A stretch of DNA of 39,580 nt from Coleophoma eucalyptorum (lineage: Eukaryota > Ascomycota > Leotiomycetes > Helotiales > Dermateaceae), in NCBI GenBank assembly GCA_026120035.1, contig JALRME010000082.1:1-39580 (forward strand), written 5' to 3'. The translations under genes and the position numbers were made by a program. The notes under the pieces are model-generated. The model was given only the letters and a program-made list of their open reading frames with translations. It was not told the DNA's origin and searched no databases. Shown here piece by piece: positions 31,297-39,580 of this stretch (the stretch's first letter is position 1; each line of letters begins with the position of its first letter).

Positions 31297-31312
31297 TTAC
31301 CTCCCCCTTTAT
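31297..31312 (-). other. Polypurine tract
   Basis: On the minus strand AAAGGGGGAGG lies directly inside the 3' LTR, the expected position of the plus-strand DNA priming site of a retrotransposon. Confidence 0.65.
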
Positions 31313-31742
31313 AGGTGTATCCTTACGACCATTCCCCAAGCATCCGTAATGCCGTCGGGGCATAAGCTCCTAGAAGGTAATTCCCATTGTTGGCCGAAGA
31401 AACGGGTTTGGAGGAGTAAAGCATAAGCGGTCCGCTGGGGTGGCGCTTGTACGGCTACTAGTGACAACCCAAGGGGTCTTCGTCTGGTTTGTCTGAATGC
31501 CCTTAGTTTGTACTTGGCTTCCCGATATTTTCTTCATCCTTATTGGTGCTTTACGCACTCCCCGCTGCCTTCCCGCCTACTCGGCGCTACTAACAACCTT
31601 ACCTTTCTAGATCCCTAGTTTGCTATTTTCTTTGTTCTCTCGCAAACACCCCTTTAGTTCTTTATCGTACTATAAGCGTTTCGATTTCTTTGTGTCGCTA
31701 GGTGGTATAATTACGCAAATAGGCTATAATATTTCTAACGTC

Positions 31743-31749
31743 TATAAAA
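31743..31749 (+). promoter_or_regulatory. TATAAAA box of the antisense unit
   Basis: TATAAAA is followed by a CT-rich stretch and then the plus-strand reading frame at about 31912. The same layout (TATAAAAGG, CT-rich leader, frame) occurs at 38497 near the telomere. Confidence 0.4.
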
Positions 31750-31911
31750 GGCTCTTCTCTTATCCCCTAACCTCCCTCTTTCTTTTATATCAAAACATTA
31801 CAACTTTTCTTTTACTTTCTTACTCCCTTTATTTAATACTCTTCTTCTATAAGTATTCTCGCCTTCGCTATAACTACGCGATACTTATATAATATAACTA
31901 ACCCCTATAGT

Positions 31912-32561
31912 ATAATATCTACTCTTCCTACTCGTTAGAGTATTACCTCTCGCTTTACGCGTACGCCTAAGACGCTATCTCGTCGCTATTGTTTGCGGTA
32001 CTCCAAACGTATTGATAAGGAGCCTAATATCTAATATATTAAGACTATAGATAGGAATGTATACAACCGCTACCACGAGTTGAATAAGCTCTACTACGAT
32101 ATAGATATTCTTTTCGTTAGTATTCTTACTAATTAACTTATCTTTAGGTTCCTCAATCGAGTATTCCTAGACTCAACCGCCTACTCGTTCGCGCTATTGC
32201 TACGTCCTACCTAGCTATCGGTAATACAAAGATTACTACTCGTACCTGAGTTTAAGCACTATAGCGTTAATATACATCCTAGGTTGAAGCTAATGTTCGC
32301 CTAGCCTATACCTTATAGACGATATAGGGAATAGCCTAAATAATTATTTATGGTTAAGCCTAAATATAGAATACCCTAGATAGCATTTTGGATGTCCTTC
32401 GTTACTAAGTAAGTAAGCTATCCCGTAAGTATAACGCTATCTAACTACTATAGAACAACTTACCTTCTGTTACTACAACTGACGATAACGACCTAGGAGA
32501 TCATTCTAACGACGACGAGGAGTCGAAGGGTTCTAATGATACTACGAGTCCTTCTGGATAG
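31912..32561 (+). pseudogene. RIP-inactivated plus-strand reading frame inside the retroelement
   Basis: One long frame runs antisense to gag-pol. It includes RRYCLRYSKRIDKEPNI, YHELNKLYYDIDILFVSIL and VPEFKHYSVNIHPRLKLMF. Within it all stops are TAA or TAG, as expected if glutamine codons CAA/CAG changed by C-to-T mutation. The likely start is an ATA at 31912, an ATG after G-to-A change. A candidate 41-bp intron (32413-32453: GTAAGC, CTAAC, TATAG) joins it to an acidic tail with DDNDLGDHSNDDEES, ending in TAG at 32561. No family is recognised. It may be an accessory gene of the element or an older insertion. Confidence 0.5.
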
Positions 32562-32699
32562 TAAGGTTGAGGAGAGGGGAGTTTATAGAGTTACGATATC
32601 GGGGATAAGGCGTAGAGACGATAGTATACATTCGAAGCTTTAACGTTACATTCTATATGGTTTTTAGTAATAAAATATAATCTACTTCTTTATACTTTA

Positions 32700-35600
32700 T
32701 ACCTTTACTTCCGCGGTAGTAACGTAACGTAGCTTTACTTATAATATTTCTCTAATGCTTTAGGTATATATTCTAAGTTATTTATACTTTGTTAGGTATC
32801 CTTAGTAGGTACGTAGTCCTTCTATTGTACCAAGTACTATCGATCATTCGTATTATCTCGGTAGGCCTATATAGATTCTACTTTAAATTCTTTATTACTA
32901 TCGACTTTAATAGGTGGCGGTACTTTATCGATATCGTCCCGCTAGTAGTATAGCTCTAAGAGCGAAACGTGAAATATATTATGAATTTTATACGACGGAG
33001 GTAATTATAAACGATATACTTAGCCGTAGTTCCTAATTACCTTCGTAATTACGAAGGGGCTAAGATAGCGATCCGATAGCTTCTTACTTGACCGTAACTA
33101 TTTAATATTTTTAGCTAATAGTATTACTTTGTTACCTATTTAGAATATTCTTAGGATTTGTTTCCTATTATAAAATTTCTTTTAGGCCTCGACGTTACTA
33201 CGCTAGCGTACCTCTAGTTTCTCTCGTTCGGCCTCGATAACTTTTACTCTCTTAGTTGCCGTCGGTGCCTCTCCTTCTGGTACGTTGTCCCTAACGTAGA
33301 TTTCAACAGTAGGGTGGAATCCATATATAGCAAAAAATAGGGTTGTTTTTGTGGTTAAGTGCCACGAATTATTATATATGAACTCCGCGAGTACTACCTT
33401 CGTGGACTAGTCGTCCTATAGATAACTATAGTAGTAACGCAAATAATACTCTAATGTTTGGTTCAAATTTTCTGTTTGACCATCTGTTTGCGGATGAAAT
33501 ACGGTACTAAGCCGGCGTCGTACACCTAGGTAGAAACATAACGTAGCCTAAAATTAGCTAGTGAATATAATACCTCGGTCTAAGGTAATCCCTTTGGGAA
33601 TCCCGAAATCCTTGAATATCTTATTAACAAATAGTTCAGTAAGCTTAGGGGTAGTAATTGTCTTAGTTATAAGAATATATCGTACTATCTTCGTATATCT
33701 ATCGACAACCACTAAGATTGAGTTATATATATTACTTTGAAATATTAAGGTAGGCAAATCTATTATAAAGTCAAGTATTATCTCTTCCTACGGTCTCGAG
33801 GGTATAGGGAACGAAGCTAGGGCGCTATAGGGCTAGTGTCTTTTCACCTTAGTCCTCTAGTATACTAGGTATGTTTTAATATAATTCTTGATATCTTTTT
33901 TTATACTCGGCTAGAAATATTTTCTATGGAGTACCTCTAGCGTCTTACCGACGCTAAAATAGCCTCCTAACGGGTCGTTATAATTTAACTTTAGGATTTC
34001 GTCTCGGATAGCTATATCTACCGGTATATAAATAGACTCTTTCCGGTATAGTAGGTCATTTGTATTAAGGTTCTAAGTCTTAGTAGCTCCAGCCTTCCCT
34101 CGCCTCGAACGACCTTCGTAACCCTAGCTTTGTACAAAGTTATTACGACTTTGTAACATAAGTAGGAATTCTTATAAGGATTCTTGGGTCGGTTCATAAG
34201 CTATTTCGTTACTAACGGTAAGAACTACCGCGACACGAGGTACGCGCTATTTATAACTAGCTATACTAGCAATAGGCTCTAATGTCGGCCCTAATATCGA
34301 TACTACGTTATACTATTTGTACGATACTAACGTACAACCGCTAGATAGCGTCTACTTATAGTTACGACGGGAGACTCTCGTCTCTAGTGCTACTAGTATC
34401 TTACTAGCCGAGGATTGCCTAGTCCTCGTCTTCTAGGCCTTAAATTACGGTGTCGTAGGGCTTGCGTAGTAGGATCTTCCCGCTATACGATAGGAACAAA
34501 TCTTTAGTAGCTATTTTATTAGTAGTTTGTTCTAAAGAGTATATACAATAGATTCTTTTTCGTAATCTATTTGATAATCTAGTCTACGTAATAGGCCGTC
34601 GGCGAGGTTGCTACTGCTCGCTCGATACTCAATAGTAAAGTCGAAGGCTATAAGTTCTTTAGCCTATCGTACCTATCTATTGTTTAGCTTTCTTTTTGTT
34701 ATAAAGTATTTAAGATTATTATAATTAGTCTTAACCATAATAGGGAGTTAGCTATACGCTAGGTAATACCTCTAAGTTCTAAACGCCTATATAATAGCCA
34801 TTAGTTCTATATCATAAGTTTCGTATCTGGTTTCGATATCTATGAATTTCTTCGAGAAGAATGCTATCGGGTGCTATCTAGCGTTAAGCCTACTATCGAA
34901 TAGTTATAATAATATTCCTACTATAGTAAATCCTAACGTATCTGTTTCTACGAGGATTTTTAGTGATAGGTCGAAGTAGCGTAGGATGGGCGTAGTTATA
35001 AACGTATCTTTAAGTTTTTAGAAAGCTACTTTGGCTTCGTTGGGCCATTTGAACTCTTGTTCCTCTCCCCCCTTTAGGAGATCGGAGAGGCCTTTTGTAA
35101 TCCATAAGTATACGAATATAAACCGTCGGTAGAAGTTCGTAAAGCCGAGGAATATCTGAACTTCCTTTATAGAGTTTAGTATCAATCATTCTAAAACGGT
35201 TGTAACGCAGCTTAGCTTTATCGCTATACCATCGGGGCTTATGATAAAGCCTAGAAACTCAACTTGGTTAGTATGAAATTCGTATTTCTTTAGGTTCGCG
35301 AAAAGTTAATATTGTTTCAATCTTTCGAGTACCTAATGGACCGCCTACTTATACCGTAGTAGGTCTTTAGAGTAGATTAAGATATCGTCGAGGTATACTA
35401 TATAGGTGATATCAACGAGTCCTACGAGGGTATTATTAATATATACTTAGAATGTGGCTGGGGCGTTTGTCAATCCAAATGGCATTACGTAATATTCAAA
35501 ATGGCCGTATCGCGTATGGAACGTAGTCTTCCACTCGTCGCCCTCTCGAATATATATCCTATAATATACATCCTTAAGATCCAACTTCGTGAATACTCTA

Positions 35601-36535
35601 GCTTCCCGTAGTCGATCTAGTGTTTTATTGATTAATAGTAGTAGTGTCCTATTCTTAATAGTGATTGTGTTCAACCCCCGATAGTCGACGTACAACCGTA
35701 GGCCTCTACCTTTCTTAGGGACGAATATAATTAGTACTCCTATAGGACTAATGGACCGTCGAATCTATCCTTTTTTAATACTGTTTTTAAGATACTTACG
35801 TAATACTTTAAGTTCTTTTTCTGATAATACATATAGCGGCCTATAAGGCGGCTAGGAGCCTACGATAAGATTAATTCGATGTTCTATATCGTAATGATTT
35901 GGTAGTAAGCCTATAGCTTTATTCGAAAATACTTCTTATAAATTAGAGTATTAGTCTAAAAGTATAGGTTTCTTCGTCGCGGATATAGTAGCAACAGTAC
36001 GCCCTATCGTTGGGATCTCGGCCGGTATTATTGTTATTGAATAAATATATTTTTCCTTCCTTATGAGCCTATCGAACTTTGGTATAGATATTTTCTTAAT
36101 ATTGTTCGACGTAATACGATACTACTATACTCCTGTTGCGAAGGAGATATCCGGGTTAGCACTCTTCAATCACGGGTATCCTAATATAACGTTAATATCA
36201 CTAAGATCGAAGTCATACGAGATAAGGGTCTAAGTGGTACTCTTACGCTCTCCTATCGTGTCTCTTGCTTTAATACGAACTATATAGTTAGCGTAAGACG
36301 GTATTAGTTTACTATTTAGGGTGGTTAGGACCGAGGTGCCTTCCTTCTTAGGAGTTATTCCTAACTCAGTAGCGAGTTGCCTACGTATATAGTTCGCCTT
36401 ACTACCGTAGTCTAGTAGCGCCTTAACTTTTCTCGATACTCTATCTCTCCAAACTATTACCTTAGTGATTATTCTCGTTTTCTCTATTCTTTCGCTATAC
36501 TTAGTAGAAACAAGAGATACTACTAGTGGGCGCTA
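32700..36535 (-). pseudogene. Chromovirus pol region: protease, RT, RNase H, integrase, chromodomain
   Basis: A minus-strand polyprotein remnant with many stops. A protease-like LLDYGSKANYI is near 36370-36430. The reverse transcriptase has [15 protein letters not shown] and [13 protein letters not shown] (35447-35695) and a YLDD catalytic box at 35381-35395. An RNase H region lies near 34740-34880. The integrase core has VVVDRYTKI and a downstream TLDRG motif (33554-33757). A chromodomain-like remnant near 32760-32930 contains the YLVQ.KDY pattern. Stops are mostly TAA/TAG and the sequence is AT-biased, typical of RIP decay. The element is not coding-competent. Confidence 0.88.
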
Positions 36536-36539
36536 GCGT

Positions 36540-37665
36540 TTCCCGATTGTACTGAGTTTGGACAACTGAACTATCGATACCCCTTTTAGCTACACTAGTT
36601 GTATACATACGTAGGGTAGGCGGACGTATAGTGGCCCTCTTGCGAGCATTTGTAATATCGCTATCCTAGTCTTCCTTGCTACGATATTAGTATCTTATTT
36701 GGTAAGATGGTTGACTCCCGCTCGTTACGGTCTAGGCGCTATAGTGGCGAAGGTTGTTGTTTAAATGATCGGCTATAAGAATATTATTAGACCGAACGCA
36801 ATCTATTAGCGCGCTCTCGTTATTATCCTTGCGGGGCCCTCGTGGTATCTTAGGTCCTCCTATTAAATATTACAAAATGGTTCTTAATTCTTATGGCGGT
36901 AGTAATTAATTCTTCTTTGTTAGTTGGTATATTCCTATTTAGGTTGATCTACTAGTGTATCTCCGGCTTCAATTTAGCTAGTAGCTAGTTTCTACGTTAG
37001 TTATTATCATAAATACCAAGTTCTTCGTTAAGGCTGTCCAAATATAATATAAAACTCTAGACTGACTAGGTCGGCCTCTAGTAAGCCTCGTTATACTATA
37101 TAATAGTATTAAGATTGTGGTTCCTAGGGTCTAATATAGAATTCTTTATAAATTCCACGAAATCCTCCTAGGGAGTATTGTTGACTCCTACTCTTTTCTT
37201 ATATCGTTTCCAAATGTCTCGTGGTATCCCTTTGAAGTAGGATACCGCGTATGTCACCTTCGCGGTATCGTCGGGCCATATAATGTCATTATCCTCTCTC
37301 TATTTCAATTCTGCTTGATAGAAGAAATCTTAAGCTTCCTTGATATTTCTACCTATATAATCTAGTAGGTCCCTTGTTTTTGGGGCGCGGCGTTATAGCT
37401 AGGGTACCGTTGGGGTCACGAAGGGTTTACGATATAGGGTAGGTAGTAGTATATTGGTCGCTCGGATTTCTTCGATTCTAGTTTCCAATCGAGTTACTTC
37501 TTTACGGTCGCGGGACTCTCGCTCGAGCTCCTCGATACAACGTAGTGCCGTCGTAAGTCTATCACTAATAGTCATCGTAGGCTGGGATTGGGATCCTACC
37601 TTGGTTTGGGTAAGCTTAGAGGTAACGTCGACGCTACGACTGATGCTTCTGGTTTCGTACGTCAT
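36540..37665 (-). pseudogene. Chromovirus gag remnant
   Basis: The minus-strand frame opens with an ATG at 37665, 60 bases inside the 5' LTR, and begins MTYETRSISRSVDV. It contains the coiled-coil-like stretch ALRCIEELERESRDRKEVTR and is broken by stops further on. A decayed CCHC zinc knuckle lies near 36620-36660 (YKCSQEGHY..): two cysteine positions read tyrosine, as expected from G-to-A changes. Confidence 0.75.
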
Positions 37666-37725
37666 TTTGGTATCCTATCAATTGCTTTACGACGAGCTAC
37701 CTCCTATCGGGGAGAGAGATCAGAA

Positions 37726-37915
37726 TGTTAGGTGTTATAGGTAGAGTGACGTACAAGCAATAGATAAGTAGGGTATACATAGGGTATACGTAGGTAGGTA
37801 GTAGTTATTATTCAAACTGATCTCTGAAGATCCTTAAACCAAGGGGGCTGAAGATATATATATGTTTCCCCGCCTGGCTCGCTAATGCCATGTGACCTCG
37901 CTTGGGCCTATGACA
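37726..37915 (-). repeat. 5' LTR of the chromovirus
   Basis: 190 bases beginning TGT and ending ACA, followed directly by the target duplication ATCAG (37916-37920). It pairs with 31107-31296. Transcription of the element would start here on the minus strand. Confidence 0.93.
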
Positions 37916-37920
37916 ATCAG

Positions 37921-38653
37921 AGTCCGGTTCACTAGGAGTTCGAGCTCGACTCCGTAGGGTATTAGGTTCACGCTGGACCTATGTAATCGGTGAGACGATA
38001 GACGTACTATACGCTTAGGTCACCTTTTCTTCTGAAGGTAATCTAAGTGTATTATAGCTGTTGTCTATAATGTCTGCCCTTCTAAGAGTGGGTATCTCTA
38101 CTACTTAAATACAACTAGGTTACCCCTTTTTTCCTTACTTAAGGCTAACCCCTTATGTTCGTACGGACTTCCCTTTACTTTGCTTTTGTCTAGGCCGAGC
38201 TATATCAAGTTCTACAAAGTAATTGCTTTTTCCTTTCGGGAGCTTCGTACGGATCGGGAAGCATCCCGGTAGATATATCGGTAAACATATTAGGCCTAAT
38301 TCTCGGGATGTCCCGATACTAGTAACTCTTTTCTTTTCTGATATAGCTTACCGACGAGCTTCGTACGGGGTCGATAGCTCGATATTCTCTGTTTGTCGGA
38401 TCCTTGTTTTCTAGCTGTTTGTCAAACCCTCCTAGGAGTTTTTCTTTGTTCCTCCCTAGCTTGGTTTAGTTTTATAAACTAGGCCTCTTAGGTAGGTATA
38501 AAAGGTCGCTTCTCTCTCCTCCTTTTCTCTCTCTTCTTTATCAACCTTCCTTAGCTTTTCCATTCTAGCTTCACCTTTTTCACCTACTTTCACTTTAGCT
38601 TTATAGCCCCTTTTAGTATCACTCTCTCTCTTCCGTACGGAATTATCATCATT
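37921..38653. other. RIP-decayed DNA and promoter region of the telomere-side reading frame
   Basis: About 730 bases of AT-rich, RIP-like sequence without a gene. Its right part contains TATAAAA (38497-38503) and a CT-rich leader (about 38509-38640), a promoter-like layout for the frame that starts at 38654. Confidence 0.55.
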
Positions 38654-39453
38654 ATGTCTAACAAGCGTACTTCTTTACCTAGCGACTAGCTCCTTACTAA
38701 GTCCTAAGTCGCTACTGCCCTATCTAAGGTCAGCTCTAGTTCTTCTGAGTCGCTTACCGACTCCGTATATGGCCTACTTGGTCCTACCCTAGCTCTAGAC
38801 CTACCTAATAGACTTCTCTTAGCTATCGACGAGGATTAGACTCAAATTCTCTTGATAGACGCCACCCGCCTTAGGGACCTACTCCTAGAATAGTCCCTTC
38901 TTATCTATAGTCAATCTTAGCAATAGTTTGCTACCTATAGAGAGGCGTATGGAGTAGATTGTAATACTCCTAACTCTCTCGTCCTCGTTTCCCTAGGTCG
39001 TCTGAATAGCTTTATTACTCCCTCCCTAAGCGACGCTTTTATAGGCCGGCGAATTATTCACCCTTAGTAGATCTAGGCCCTCTTTGCTTAAGCGTACGGT
39101 GAGAAGAATCTAGATATATATAGCTTCTACTCTTAGGCGAATACCGACGGTCCCTTTTTGCTTTATATCTTTTTACTACCTCTAGACGGAAGTGCTTATA
39201 GTAATTATCTTTAGCACTAGAACGTAATTGGTTGCTCCTATAGGTTCCCTTATCTCCGTACGGGGTAATACTAACGCTTATAATGAACCCGATTAACCCT
39301 ATAAATATTCCTCGTAACGACTTTGCTCCTAGTCGTTCTAAGACTCCTTCGACTCCGAAGTACGATCGTCTAACTCGTAGAAATACCACTCGTAGTAATA
39401 CAAATTTAGAATTAGGTCTTACATTTGGTAAGGGCAAAGGACGGGCTTTCTGA
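38654..39453 (+). pseudogene. RIP-inactivated reading frame next to the telomere
   Basis: It starts with ATG at 38654 after a TATA box and a CT-rich leader. To about 39260 one frame reads as protein, for example LTDSVYGLLGPTLALDLPNR, LVLVSLGRLNSFITPSLSD and DGPFLLYIFLLPLDGSAYSN. It is interrupted by 14 stops, all TAG or TAA and never TGA, as expected from CAG/CAA glutamine codons hit by C-to-T mutation. After about 39265 a second frame is open (FAPSRSKTPSTPKYDR, then LGLTFGKGKGRAF) and ends in TGA at 39451-39453. The switch may be an intron or a frameshift. No family is recognised; it could be a retroelement gag or a subtelomeric gene. Confidence 0.55.
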
Positions 39454-39482
39454 TTAGGCTAAGGCGTTTTAGTATTTCGGTA

Positions 39483-39580
39483 TTAGGGTTAGGGTTAGGG
39501 TTAGGGTTAGGGTTAGGGTTAGGGTTAGGGTTAGGGTTAGGGTTAGGGTTAGGGTTAGGGTTAGGGTTAGGGTTAGGGTT
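39483..39580 (+). repeat. Telomeric TTAGGG repeats
   Basis: 98 bases of uninterrupted TTAGGG (16 copies plus two bases) running to the end of the window. The G-rich strand points outward, as at a true right-hand chromosome end. Confidence 0.98.

Larger units (their letters stand above)
31107..37915 (-). mobile_element. Ty3/gypsy LTR retrotransposon with chromodomain (chromovirus), RIP-inactivated
   Basis: A full-length 6809-bp element bounded by 190-bp LTRs (31107-31296 and 37726-37915) and flanked by the 5-bp target duplication ATCAG (31102-31106 and 37916-37920). Gene order on the minus strand is gag, protease, reverse transcriptase, RNase H, integrase, chromodomain, the Ty3/gypsy order. 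A polypurine tract AAAGGGGGAGG (minus strand) lies just inside the left, 3' LTR. The reading frames are broken by many TAA/TAG stops, and the LTRs differ only by transitions. An unexpected plus-strand reading frame lies between the chromodomain and the 3' LTR. Confidence 0.93.

Noticed and set aside
1..39580. tRNA, rRNA, CRISPR or bacterial operon signals
   Set aside because: None was found by eye; introns and the telomere show that this is fungal nuclear DNA.

Overview
The window is the right-hand end of a chromosome of a filamentous ascomycete (Pezizomycotina; the class cannot be resolved by eye). Four things support this. The sequence ends in about 16 copies of TTAGGG with the G-rich strand running outward. 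Genes carry many short introns (41-87 bp) with GT-AG or GC-AG ends and CTAAC-type branch sites. A Zn2Cys6 regulator and a T5orf172 protein of filamentous-fungal type are present. The repeats show heavy C-to-T/G-to-A decay typical of repeat-induced point mutation (RIP).

Layout. 1-1403: RIP-decayed AT-rich DNA and a pogo/Fot1-like transposase fragment. 1500-20832: a metabolic cluster with intact genes. In order these are a cytochrome P450 (-), the E2 (-), E1-beta (+) and E1-alpha (-) subunits of a mitochondrial branched-chain 2-oxoacid dehydrogenase, a Zn2Cys6 regulator (+), a fumarylacetoacetate-hydrolase-family enzyme (-), a SnoaL-like protein (-), a phenol-hydroxylase-type FAD monooxygenase (-) and an extradiol-type VOC dioxygenase (+). 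23423-26480: two divergent, intronless FAD oxidoreductases of the phytoene-desaturase/amine-oxidase superfamily. 26939-27645: second copies of the repeat found at the left end, in inverted orientation. 27782-29461: a T5orf172 (GIY-YIG-like) membrane protein. 31107-37915: a complete but RIP-killed chromodomain Ty3/gypsy element on the minus strand, with 190-bp LTRs and a 5-bp target duplication. It carries an extra plus-strand reading frame. 38654-39453: a RIP-killed reading frame that ends 29 bases before the telomere tract.

How the genes may work together (inference). Hydroxylation (FAD monooxygenase, P450), extradiol ring opening (VOC dioxygenase) and cleavage or hydrolysis by an FAH-family enzyme together resemble a meta-cleavage route for a catechol-like compound. 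The three dedicated 2-oxoacid dehydrogenase subunits could turn a branched 2-oxo acid product into an acyl-CoA in the mitochondrion. E3 and the kinase are not in the window. There is no PKS, NRPS or terpene synthase, which favours catabolism over secondary-metabolite synthesis. Shared promoter motifs (GCCCGAA in five promoter regions; CGGAACCG in both 2-oxoacid dehydrogenase promoter regions) suggest co-regulation, possibly by the Zn2Cys6 protein in the middle. Exon-intron models were built by hand; all spliced models of intact genes close in frame.
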